From: CALVGQ01 sp964370435
Lineage (GTDB): Bacteria > Bacillota_I > Bacilli_A > Erysipelotrichales > Erysipelotrichaceae
Assembly: GCA_964370435.1 (NCBI GenBank)
Contig: CAYJJG010000001.1
Location: 198,977-262,976, forward strand
Length of the DNA: 64,000 nucleotides
Direction of reading: 5' to 3'
A model generated the notes under the pieces. That model saw only the letters and a list, made by a program, of their open reading frames with translations. It searched no databases and had not been told where the DNA came from. Every line of letters starts with the position of its first letter. Within the stretch, counting starts at the first letter, position 1. Positions 35,977-44,102 of this stretch are shown piece after piece. A program made the translations under genes and the position numbers.

Positions 35977-36828
35977 CTATTCTACTAAGCACATTCTTTG
36001 GCCTAAACTATTTGTGGTTCTTATACCAAAATCTATGATTTCGATTTTAACATCAACACGTTTATTATTTCTAATTCCTGTATCTGATTTTTCAGTTCCA
36101 CCAAATAAATCAATAGTGTTGTCTTGAATTGCAGATCCTCTATCTAGCACAATAGCTAAAAAGGGTTCTTCTGGTGTCATTCCACGCCCTGACCATCCAT
36201 GATCAGAAATCTCTACAACAGTACATAACGGAATGTCTGAATCGAGGGCAATAATATAGTAGCCATCATAAGTAATTCCATCTAACCAAGTTCCATCTGA
36301 TTGTCTAACTGATGTAATTGTTGTTTCAATACCAGCTGATGTTCCAGCAGTACCATCTATTTCTCCACCACATCCTACACAATCAGCTCCATAGGTGGTG
36401 GTTTTCTTAGTTAAAAAGTAAGTTCCAATAGCAGGCTCCACACCATAACTATAAACTATAGGTTGTGCTTCTTCTATAACTGTACTTCCAGGTATTAAAA
36501 CACGTGAAACCTCTTCACCTGCTGCGTTATAAATTACTTCATAACTATCTTTTTGTATTGCTGGTGATCCTTCGTCAGTTAGTCCTATTAACCAGGGTAC
36601 TCCATCTTCAGAATATTCTCCTGGATCTACAATTTCAACTTCAGGTTCTCCAATGATTTCTTCTACGATTTCAACTTCACTTGTATAAGGTAATAACTCT
36701 TCCATACTTAATCCATCATAAGCGTGTAGCACTACTAAAGGTTGATATTCTGATCCTTTAAGAAGTACTGCAATGGTAAAAACTAAACCTAAACCACAAA
36801 GGAAAACTATATATTTATTATTTTTCAT
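35977..36828 (-). CDS. Exported G5-like/3D domain protein (YabE-like)
   Basis: A 283-residue exported protein. Residues about 6-24 are a signal anchor. A degenerate G5-like region follows (EEIIGEPEVEIVDPGE to IPGSTVIEEAQP). The C-terminal 3D domain has its three Asp: IIALDSDIPL, IVLDRGSAI and TIDLFGG, plus CVGCGG, which adds two extra Cys. 3D domains share the MltA/double-psi barrel fold and act on or bind peptidoglycan. In Bacillus yabE lies at this very position between yabD (tatD) and rnmV. An own promoter reads from inside the end of tatD. Confidence 0.85.
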   Translation of the reverse strand: MKNNKYIVFLCGLGLVFTIAVLLKGSEYQPLVVLHAYDGLSMEELLPYTSEVEIVEEIIGEPEVEIVDPGEYSEDGVPWLIGLTDEGSPAIQKDSYEVIYNAAGEEVSRVLIPGSTVIEEAQPIVYSYGVEPAIGTYFLTKKTTTYGADCVGCGGEIDGTAGTSAGIETTITSVRQSDGTWLDGITYDGYYIIALDSDIPLCTVVEISDHGWSGRGMTPEEPFLAIVLDRGSAIQDNTIDLFGGTEKSDTGIRNNKRVDVKIEIIDFGIRTTNSLGQRMCLVE

Positions 36829-36852
36829 AACTCCTCCATATTTAGTTTCACA

Positions 36853-36881
36853 AGTATAGCATAAACTTTTTCAATTGTCTA
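36853..36881 (-). promoter_or_regulatory. Promoter of the 3D-domain gene
   Basis: On the minus strand TAGACA and TATACT are separated by 17 bases; the -35 overlaps the tatD stop codon. A GGAGGAG ribosome site follows. Confidence 0.7.
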
Positions 36882-37643
36882 ATTTGTGTTTTTAAATAAA
36901 GTATCATAATTAGTATTAAGTGCTTTAGTTAGTTCTGATTCACTTATTCCTCTTAACTGTGCTACCTCTTGTCCAACTAACACAACATAGGAAGGCTCAT
37001 TTCTTTTTCCTCTATGAGGATGTGGTGTTAAATAAGGGCAATCTGTTTCTATTAGTAATCTTTCTAGTGGTACTGTAACCGCAACCTCTTTAGGTACTTT
37101 TGCGTTTTTAAAGGTTACTGGACCCGCTAAGGAAATATAGTATCCTAACTCTACAAACTTTAATGCCATTTCACTACTTGAACTAAAACAATGAAGTACG
37201 CCTCTTTTGTTGGTGGGATTTTCTTTCATTAATGCATAAGTATCACTTATAGCATCCCGACTATGTACTATAATTGGTTTATTTAAGGTATTAGCTAAAT
37301 TAATCTGGCGAATAAAAGCCTCTTTTTGAATTGCGCTAGTTTCTGGTTTCCAATAATAATCTAGACCTATCTCTCCAATAGCGACAACCTCTTTTTCTTT
37401 GACCAACTTTTCAAACTCATTCCAATCCTCTTCGCATAGTTCTTCTATATCGCTCGGATGAAATCCGATTGCTACTGATAATAAATTATCTTTTTTTGAA
37501 ATTTCAATTGCTTTATAAGCCTCTTTTAAATCACAACATATGATAAGAATTTTCCCTACTTGAGCCTCTCGTGCTGCTTTAACTATACTATCGATATCTT
37601 CATATTCACTGCTTGCAATATGGGCATGACTATCTATCCACAT
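36879..37643 (-). CDS. tatD: TatD-family metal-dependent deoxyribonuclease
   Basis: A 254-residue TIM-barrel hydrolase. Metal ligands: His-x-His in DSHAHI, Glu in IGEIGLDYYW, His in IIVHSRDA, His in VLHCFSS and Asp in IETDCPYLTP. Family members have 3'-exonuclease activity on DNA or RNA and act in repair or quality control. It starts nine bases after the mnmE stop. Confidence 0.94.
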   Translation of the reverse strand: MWIDSHAHIASSEYEDIDSIVKAAREAQVGKILIICCDLKEAYKAIEISKKDNLLSVAIGFHPSDIEELCEEDWNEFEKLVKEKEVVAIGEIGLDYYWKPETSAIQKEAFIRQINLANTLNKPIIVHSRDAISDTYALMKENPTNKRGVLHCFSSSSEMALKFVELGYYISLAGPVTFKNAKVPKEVAVTVPLERLLIETDCPYLTPHPHRGKRNEPSYVVLVGQEVAQLRGISESELTKALNTNYDTLFKNTN

Positions 37644-37652
37644 AATTGTACC

Positions 37653-38984
37653 CTACTTTCCTAAGCAAAAACGACTGAACATAACATCTAACAAGTCTTC
37701 TCTGCTAACTTCTCCTAATATTTCTTTTAATGACATATAGGCTGCTTGTATATCTATTGTCACTAAATCTAGTTCTATTTCATTTTCAATTGCTTCAATT
37801 GCTTGAACTACACTGTTAAGTGCTTTGGAAATAAGTGCAATTTGGCGATCATTATTTAATACTGCTTCATCTGCAGCATACTGATGTTCTAGATATCTTT
37901 GATTAATTTCTTTTATAAGGTCTTGAATCTCATGCTTCGCTGCACTGATTAAAAGTCCTTCTTTAAAAACAGGTTGTAAATCTGTTTTATTAGTCACTAC
38001 TATTCGTTGTTTATCTTTTGTTATTTCTAATATTTCATCATCTTGTTGATCAAGAGGTCTGCTTCCATCTAATAGTACCACTACTAGCTCTGCTTCTTCT
38101 AGCATTTGAAGACTTTTTTCTATTCCTATCTTTTCAATTTTATCACTCGTAGCTCTTATTCCCGCTGTATCTATTAAATGCAAGGTTACATTTTCTAAAT
38201 GTACTACTCCTTCTACAATATCTCTAGTGGTTCCTTCAATATCAGTTACAATTGCTTTATCTTCTTCTAAAAGTGCATTAAGCAAACTACTTTTTCCTAC
38301 GTTAGGTTTCCCTAATATTACTGTCTTCACTCCATTTTTAAGGATTCTACCACTATTTGCTTTTTTTAGTATTTCTTCTAAACGTTGTTCAAACTGTTTT
38401 AAATATGGAAGTAAAACAACATTACTAAGTTGTTCAACATCATCATATTCTGGGTAATCAATATTAACTTCAATATGAGCAATAATATTCATAATATCAT
38501 CAATGAGCGGATTTATTAAACTAGATACACTGCCTTTAATACCATTAAGGGCTAGCATTATTGATTTATCATTATCTGCTTGAAGGATATCCATTATCGA
38601 TTCAGCTTGTGTTAAATCAATTCTTCCATTTAGAAAAGCTCTTTGTGTAAACTCTCCTGCACGAGCTAATCTTGCGCCAGCACTGATACATAAACTTAAA
38701 ATTTTTCTGGTGATATAAACTCCCCCGTGACAATTAATTTCTACTACATTTTCACAAGTAAATGATTTTGGTGCCTTAAATACACTAACAAGAACTTCAT
38801 CTACTTCTTTACTAGTGATTGGATCTTTAATCATACCGTATTTTATGGTGTGTGATTCTTGTCTTGTTAAATCACGACTAAAAAGAGTATTCGCTATCGC
38901 TATCGCCTCATCACCACTGAGTCTAATTATTGAAACGGCGCCTTGTTGAAGTGCCGTACTTATTGCAACAATAGTATCTTTCAT
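37653..38984 (-). CDS. mnmE: tRNA modification GTPase MnmE
   Basis: A 443-residue GTPase that with MnmG installs the (carboxymethyl)aminomethyl group on U34 of certain tRNAs. N-terminal folate-binding domain (DTIVAISTALQQGAVSIIRL), helical domain, G domain with GKPNVGKSSLLNALL, DTAGIR and TNKTD, and the C-terminal Cys motif FCLGK. The ATG at 38984 gives a better ribosome spacing than that at 38990. Its partner mnmG is 9 kb away, on the far side of the par genes. Confidence 0.96.
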   Translation of the reverse strand: MKDTIVAISTALQQGAVSIIRLSGDEAIAIANTLFSRDLTRQESHTIKYGMIKDPITSKEVDEVLVSVFKAPKSFTCENVVEINCHGGVYITRKILSLCISAGARLARAGEFTQRAFLNGRIDLTQAESIMDILQADNDKSIMLALNGIKGSVSSLINPLIDDIMNIIAHIEVNIDYPEYDDVEQLSNVVLLPYLKQFEQRLEEILKKANSGRILKNGVKTVILGKPNVGKSSLLNALLEEDKAIVTDIEGTTRDIVEGVVHLENVTLHLIDTAGIRATSDKIEKIGIEKSLQMLEEAELVVVLLDGSRPLDQQDDEILEITKDKQRIVVTNKTDLQPVFKEGLLISAAKHEIQDLIKEINQRYLEHQYAADEAVLNNDRQIALISKALNSVVQAIEAIENEIELDLVTIDIQAAYMSLKEILGEVSREDLLDVMFSRFCLGK

Positions 38985-39008
38985 TAACATTTACCTCAAT
39001 CTATGCTT

Positions 39009-39014
39009 ATTATA
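39009..39014 (-). promoter_or_regulatory. -10 element of mnmE/tatD
   Basis: A perfect TATAAT on the minus strand 24 bases before the mnmE start; the -35 region is weak (ATGTAA at 17-base spacing). Confidence 0.5.
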
Positions 39015-39050
39015 GTATACATTCGCATAGATTACATTAAAATCTTTAAA

Positions 39051-39083
39051 ATTAAAAAGCCAAGATTTATTGCTTCTTGACTT
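39051..39083 (-). terminator. Terminator after femX
   Basis: AAGTCAAGA pairs with TCTTGGCTT (one G-U pair), followed by TTTAATTTT, beginning at the femX stop codon on the minus strand. Confidence 0.8.
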
Positions 39084-40360
39084 TAAGATTTTCTTTTCTT
39101 AATTTTGCGCATAATTTTTTTAGCCATAGGAACTGCTTTTATCCACATAGCATAGGTAAGGGGTTTTATTACCAAATGAAATTCACCAGCGAACTCGCAA
39201 TAATCACCGCTAAATCTTTTTTTGAATTCATGAATGCCTGCATATTCTTTGTTTGTTACTGGCTCTTCACAGGTTCCAAAGAAGTCCACAAACTCAAATC
39301 CTTTGTTAATATCATCATTAATTTCAAATTGTTTTATAGCATAATTAGCTGCTACATCGCGCATTATAGATAGATTACCACCATATACCAACCATGCTCG
39401 ATGCTTGGTGTTCAATGTTATTCCACTAGATAAAGTTAGTCCATCAGGGTAGTCTAGAATAAATTGATTAACTTTATCTAAATCCTTTTTCATTTTATCT
39501 AACTGAACATCAATTTGTTTAATTCTATTTTCACTCTTTGTATCTTGAGGTGAAGTTTGAAGTTTATTTAAACACTGTCTCTTTTCTTTTTCTAAATCTT
39601 CCTTTTTTTCCTTAATTGCTTGAAGATGCGCTTGTCCATAATAGGTTGCACTATAACATGTAGCCATATTATATTTCTTATATTCATTATAGATTAACTG
39701 ATAGTAGTCTTTACTACGCTCAACAAAATCATTTCTTTTTGCAGTATCCTGCATAATATCATAAAATTTATCGATATTTTCTTCTATTTTACATATAATA
39801 CCTATTCTATCTGCATTTTTCATCGATGCACGAATTACTTTAGAGTAGTTAGAAAATATTTCTTCCTTGCTTTTATCTAATTTTAATCTAAAAGTAAAGC
39901 GTGGTTGGGTCATTTCAAATTCTTTGTTATAGCCTTGATGAAAATAACCTAAAGCTTTCATTTTATCTACAAAATCTATTTGCTCTTCTATCACTTCTTC
40001 TTTAGCGTTTATTTTTTTAATAATTACGTCTGGATCAATCATAACATAACAAACTTTAAGTTTTTTGCAGTAATCAAACAACTTTTGTGTGAATTGTTTA
40101 ACTAGTTCCTCGTTATCAAAATCTACTACATATCCACGAGGTGCGTAACAAATATAGCTATTAAAAAAAGGGATTTTTCTAAATAATAATAGAGAGGATG
40201 CTACAAGTTTTTGGTCATCATATAAACCTACAGTTTTACTACTCCATCCACTTGTTTCTTTAGCTTTTGCCCAAATTGAGCTTTGCATAAAATGCTCTTT
40301 AGTAGAGTTTTGCATAAATTCATCATGAATTTGTGCATTAATTTCCTTTAACTCAACCAT
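39083..40360 (-). CDS. FemABX-family tRNA-dependent aminoacyltransferase
   Basis: A 425-residue cytosolic/peripheral enzyme that adds amino acids from aminoacyl-tRNA to the peptidoglycan stem peptide. Two GNAT-like lobes with a charged coiled-coil insertion (about residues 240-290, EKKEDLEKEKRQCLNKL). YICYAPRGYVVD, MIDPDVI and FVDFFGTCEEP followed by GIHEFKKRFSGDY are family signatures. It implies an amino-acid cross-bridge in the cell wall; the donor amino acid cannot be told. The next gene upstream is parB, 42 bases away. Confidence 0.92.
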   Translation of the reverse strand: MVELKEINAQIHDEFMQNSTKEHFMQSSIWAKAKETSGWSSKTVGLYDDQKLVASSLLLFRKIPFFNSYICYAPRGYVVDFDNEELVKQFTQKLFDYCKKLKVCYVMIDPDVIIKKINAKEEVIEEQIDFVDKMKALGYFHQGYNKEFEMTQPRFTFRLKLDKSKEEIFSNYSKVIRASMKNADRIGIICKIEENIDKFYDIMQDTAKRNDFVERSKDYYQLIYNEYKKYNMATCYSATYYGQAHLQAIKEKKEDLEKEKRQCLNKLQTSPQDTKSENRIKQIDVQLDKMKKDLDKVNQFILDYPDGLTLSSGITLNTKHRAWLVYGGNLSIMRDVAANYAIKQFEINDDINKGFEFVDFFGTCEEPVTNKEYAGIHEFKKRFSGDYCEFAGEFHLVIKPLTYAMWIKAVPMAKKIMRKIKKRKS

Positions 40361-40402
40361 AAGGACCTCCTATCCTTTATTAGAATACCCAAATTTTTAT
40401 TT

Positions 40403-41266
40403 CTATTCTTCTTCAATACAATTAATTAATTCTAGGATTCGATTTAAATCATTAGTATCACTATAACTAATAGTAATAGAATGCTTTTCTACCTTTACTT
40501 TTGTTTGTAGTTTGTTTTGCATAATTTCTTCTACATATACTAAGTTCTTATTTTTAACTTTTTCTTGTTTGACTACATCAACTTTACTTTTAGCTTCTTT
40601 AACTAATTTTTCAACACTTCTAACAGAAAGTCCTTCACTAACAATACGCTCTGCAATATCATAAGCTAAACCTTCATCTTCTAGTGTGATTAAAGGACGA
40701 ACATGAGACATCGTAAGTTTATTCTCACTAACTAAATTTTGAATTGATGTAGGTAGTTTTAGCAAACGAAGTATATTCGCAATATATTCGCGGCTTTTTC
40801 CTAAGCGCTCTGCTAACTTTTCTTGAGTATAGTCCATTCTTTTTATTAAACGCTCTAAGGCTTGTGCTTCTTCAATTGCATTTAAGTCTTCTCTTTGGAT
40901 ATTTTCAAGAAGAGAAATTTCCATCATTTGTGTTTCATTAAAATCGATAACTATTGCTGGAATCGTTTTTAGTCCAAGTGATTTACTTGCTCTAAAACGT
41001 CGCTCCCCTGCTATTAACTCATATCCTTGAATACTCTCTCTTACAAGTATTGGAGTAAAAACTCCGTGTTCTTTGATAGAATTAGCTAATTCTTGTATCT
41101 TTGATTCATCAAAAACAAGACGCGGTTGATATGGGTTGGGTCTAATACTGTCTATTGCAATCTCACTGCTTTTAGAATCCGTATTACCATTTTGTATATC
41201 TTCTAAAACGCTACTTAAGTCATCACCAAAAATAGCATCTAGTCCTTTTCCTAGTCTTTTACTCAT
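40403..41266 (-). CDS. parB: Chromosome partitioning protein ParB (Spo0J)
   Basis: A 287-residue CTP-dependent DNA clamp. N-terminal ParA-activating segment KRLGKGLDAIFGDD, CTP-binding motif IAGERRFRASK, HTH YTQEKLAERLGKSREYIANI, and a short C-terminal dimer domain. It should load at the parS sites at 57056 and 58434 in this window. Start overlaps parA by 4 bases (ATGA). Confidence 0.96.
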   Translation of the reverse strand: MSKRLGKGLDAIFGDDLSSVLEDIQNGNTDSKSSEIAIDSIRPNPYQPRLVFDESKIQELANSIKEHGVFTPILVRESIQGYELIAGERRFRASKSLGLKTIPAIVIDFNETQMMEISLLENIQREDLNAIEEAQALERLIKRMDYTQEKLAERLGKSREYIANILRLLKLPTSIQNLVSENKLTMSHVRPLITLEDEGLAYDIAERIVSEGLSVRSVEKLVKEAKSKVDVVKQEKVKNKNLVYVEEIMQNKLQTKVKVEKHSITISYSDTNDLNRILELINCIEEE

Positions 41267-42045
41267 GAAAGTTTCTCCTGACTACTATATTTAATAACTT
41301 CTTTTGCTAAAGAAGCATAGGCTTTCGCTCCTTCAGATTTAATATCATACTCAAATATAGACTGTCCTCTTGATGGTGCTTCTGATAGTTTAATATTTCT
41401 TGGAATAAAACTCTTATACACTCTTTCTTTAAAATGCTTGCGTACTTCTTGTTGAACTTCTACTGATAATTTAGTGCGTGCATCAAACATCGTCAACAAT
41501 ACACCTTCAATAATAAGCTTAGGGTTAAACAATCTTTGTACTAATCGAATAGTACTTAATAATTGTGTTAATCCTTCTAATGCATAATACTCACACTGCA
41601 CTGGTATTAAAACTCCATCTGCAGCAGTAAGTGCATTAGTGTTTAATAATCCTAGTGAAGGAGGACAATCTATTAAAATAAAATCATAATCCTCTTTAAT
41701 AACCTCAATTTTATCTTTTAGTAATTTTTCGCGACCTACTTTAAAATTAGCCATCTCTAAATCTGCTCCCGCTAAATCAATATTAGCCGGTAGTAAACTT
41801 AATGGAGGTATGTCGATATTCTTAATGGCGATACTTATATCAATATCACTCATTAGCACATCATAAACACTGTACTCATACTCAAAATCATCTTTTGTTA
41901 TTCCTTGTGATGAATTTCCTTGCGGATCAAAATCGATTAATAATACTTTTTTCCCCAAATAGGCTAACCCTGTTGCCAAGTTTACACTTGTTGTTGTTTT
42001 TCCAACGCCACCTTTTTGATTAGCAATAGCTATAACTTTTCCCAT
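41263..42045 (-). CDS. parA: Chromosome partitioning ATPase ParA (Soj)
   Basis: A 260-residue ATPase with deviant Walker A NQKGGVGKTTTSVNLA, IDFDPQGN (A' box) and IDCPPSLG (Walker B). It binds DNA without sequence specificity and drives segregation with ParB; in Bacillus it also affects DnaA. The ATG at 42045, preceded by AGGATGGGAT, is preferred; an earlier ATG at 42063 overlaps the noc stop but has no ribosome site. Confidence 0.95.
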   Translation of the reverse strand: MGKVIAIANQKGGVGKTTTSVNLATGLAYLGKKVLLIDFDPQGNSSQGITKDDFEYEYSVYDVLMSDIDISIAIKNIDIPPLSLLPANIDLAGADLEMANFKVGREKLLKDKIEVIKEDYDFILIDCPPSLGLLNTNALTAADGVLIPVQCEYYALEGLTQLLSTIRLVQRLFNPKLIIEGVLLTMFDARTKLSVEVQQEVRKHFKERVYKSFIPRNIKLSEAPSRGQSIFEYDIKSEGAKAYASLAKEVIKYSSQEKLS

Positions 42046-42059
42046 AATATCCCATCCTA

Positions 42060-42824
42060 TCATTTAGGAAACTTTATAATGATACGTATATCTTTATCTG
42101 TTTCCTCTTCTTCAACATCAACAATTATTCCTGCTTCTTTTACCATTTTCACTGCTTGATAAATGGTATTAAACGCAACTTTTAAATTTCCAAATACAAA
42201 TTTTTTCTTTGGTTTAGCTTTAGTATTTTCTTTATCATAAACTGATTTAATGTAATTTTCACTCTGATTAACATTATATCCTTTACTAACTATTTGCTCA
42301 AATACTTTTACTTGTTCCTCTGGTTTTACTGTTAGAATTGCTCGCCCATGACGCTCTGTGATTTTTCTTTCTTTAATAGCTTCTTGAACTTCTATTGGTA
42401 AATTTAATAATCTTATTTTGTTAGCTATTGTAGATTGTGATTTACCCATTTTTAAAGCTAGCTCTTCTTGTGTGCAACTCATTTGTCTCATAATAAGAAC
42501 ATAGGCCTTTGCTTCTTCAATTGCAGTTAAGTTCTCTCTTTGAATATTCTCAACCAATGCCATTTGAGCTGATTGTATTTCATCTGCTGCCATAACATTA
42601 CATGGTACTTCACTATAGCCTAATCTTTTACAAGCTCTAAAGCGACGTTCCCCTGCAATTATCTCATAACCATCATTTAAAGATCTAACCGTAATTGGTT
42701 GAATCAAGCCAACTTCTCTAATGGATTCTGCAAGTTCATTTAAACTCGATTCGTTGAATTGCACTCTAGGCTGATAGCGATTTGTTTCTATCTGCCATAT
42801 TGGTATATTTACTATTTCTGCCAT
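42060..42824 (-). CDS. noc: Nucleoid occlusion protein Noc-like ParB paralogue
   Basis: A 254-residue ParB-family protein. CTP-binding motif IAGERRFRACK and a HTH of Noc type (CTQEELALKMGKSQSTIANK) are clear. Order rsmG-noc-parA-parB matches Bacillus. It begins directly at the IVNIPIWQIETNRYQPR strand and therefore lacks the N-terminal amphipathic helix (about the first 30 residues of Bacillus Noc) used for membrane binding; no upstream extension is possible, since rsmG ends one base before. Ribosome site AAAGGAGAAG supports this start. It could be a DNA-binding occlusion factor with another way of acting. Confidence 0.85.
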   Translation of the reverse strand: MAEIVNIPIWQIETNRYQPRVQFNESSLNELAESIREVGLIQPITVRSLNDGYEIIAGERRFRACKRLGYSEVPCNVMAADEIQSAQMALVENIQRENLTAIEEAKAYVLIMRQMSCTQEELALKMGKSQSTIANKIRLLNLPIEVQEAIKERKITERHGRAILTVKPEEQVKVFEQIVSKGYNVNQSENYIKSVYDKENTKAKPKKKFVFGNLKVAFNTIYQAVKMVKEAGIIVDVEEEETDKDIRIIIKFPK

Positions 42825-42825
42825 C

Positions 42826-43536
42826 TTACTTCTCCTTTAATAATGGTTCTTTTTTTATTTTTCCAAATATTCTTGGATAACTCTTTGGAGTATTTTTTAT
42901 TTTCTTATAATACAAATTTACTCTACTAGACCCGTCTTGTAAAAAATGCTTTTTTATTTCTGGGGTACCACATCCTAGTAGTTTTGTAGCATAGCTTGCC
43001 TCAATGGCTTCTTGTTCCCCTTGTGATCCCTTCATTGCTAAAAATGTTCCGTCAATTTTTACTAGTGGAATACATAATTCTGCCAGCATCGTTAAATTGG
43101 CTACTGCTCTAGCTGTTACTACATCAAATGTTTCACGATTATTTTTCGCGTAATCTTCCGCTCTTGCGTGGTAACAATGAATATGCTCTAAACCCAACTC
43201 CTTAATAACTTCCTTTAAAAAGGTTATTCTTTTATTAAGCGGTTCAACAATAACTACTTCAATATTGGGATATGCTATTTTTAATGGTATCGATGGAAAT
43301 CCTGCTCCTGCTCCAACATCACATAGTCTTCCATTTATATTAAAGGAAAACGAAGGTAATAGTGAATCAAAGAAATGTTTATCTAACACTTCTTCTAGTG
43401 CTGTAATTGCAGTTAAATTCATCTTTTCATTCCACTCTTTTAATAGTGTCGCATACTGTAGATACTGTTCAAGTTGTTTATCAGAAAGATGAAGTCCATG
43501 ATCACTACAACAATTTTTAAATTCTTCTATTTTCAT
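42826..43536 (-). CDS. rsmG: 16S rRNA (guanine-N7) methyltransferase RsmG
   Basis: A 236-residue SAM methyltransferase (GidB) modifying G527 of 16S rRNA. DVGAGAGFPSIPLKIAYP is SAM motif I; DVVTARAVANL is motif IV. The ATG at 43536 lies seven bases after GGAGG; the longer frame from 43560 has no site. It leads the noc-parA-parB operon. mnmG, its usual upstream neighbour, is 4.6 kb away. Confidence 0.95.
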   Translation of the reverse strand: MKIEEFKNCCSDHGLHLSDKQLEQYLQYATLLKEWNEKMNLTAITALEEVLDKHFFDSLLPSFSFNINGRLCDVGAGAGFPSIPLKIAYPNIEVVIVEPLNKRITFLKEVIKELGLEHIHCYHARAEDYAKNNRETFDVVTARAVANLTMLAELCIPLVKIDGTFLAMKGSQGEQEAIEASYATKLLGCGTPEIKKHFLQDGSSRVNLYYKKIKNTPKSYPRIFGKIKKEPLLKEK

Positions 43537-43651
43537 CGACTTTCCTCCGTGTTTTAACATTATATCAAATTATTCCTATATACTAAAGATAAACTAAATA
43601 TTTTTTAATTTATTTCAAAGTGTATGTTATTAGACTGTTATTTTAAAATAG

Positions 43652-43924
43652 TTATCGTCTAATTTGTTTCCTTACTGCTTTTTTACTTCTTTTTTCAATT
43701 ATAAATAATGTACTGCCTGCTAGCACAATTATTGCTAGTATCCATGTCCAATGAGTTGTACCTTTTTCTTCAGATGTTTTAGAAGTTGGCTCTTGCATAT
43801 CTTCAGTGTATGTTGTATTTTAATCTTCTTCTAGCGTTGTCTCTGTTGAAGGTGCAAACACAGATGTTACCACATTTATTACATCAAGCTTGCATTTTAT
43901 TATTTTTAGAGATTTTAAAATCAT
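43652..43924 (-). pseudogene. Surface/membrane-anchored small protein interrupted by a stop
   Basis: One frame of 91 codons runs from ATG at 43924 to TAA at 43652 with a single in-frame TAA at 43820-43822 (codon 35). The first part looks like a basic signal peptide (KSLKIIKCKL, then VINVVTSVFAPST), the middle is acidic and Thr-rich, and the end is a membrane helix (WTWILAIIVLAGSTLFII) plus a basic tail (EKRSKKAVRKQIRR), the layout of a wall or membrane anchor without an LPxTG motif. No good ribosome site precedes it. The rest of the interval 43537-44068 shows nothing recognisable. Confidence 0.55.
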
Positions 43925-44068
43925 TAGCTTTTTTTGAAAGCCTATCGTATTTTATATAAAAATAGTTGCTTGTCTTTCTATATTGTTTTGTGATGTTTGC
44001 ACTTTGAAATTAAAATTATAAATGTTCTTCTTTTTTTAGCATATAATTTTTATGCTTTTTGCATTATT

Positions 44069-44096
44069 TTGTGAATTTTTATTTTTATGATATTAT
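44069..44096 (+). promoter_or_regulatory. Promoter placing the start of transcription at the PRD regulator ATG
   Basis: TTGTGA and TATTAT are separated by 16 bases; the -10 ends six bases before the ATG at 44103, and there is no ribosome site in between. Transcription would begin at or very near the A of the ATG, giving a leaderless mRNA. Confidence 0.4.
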
Positions 44097-44102
44097 ATTA
44101 TT

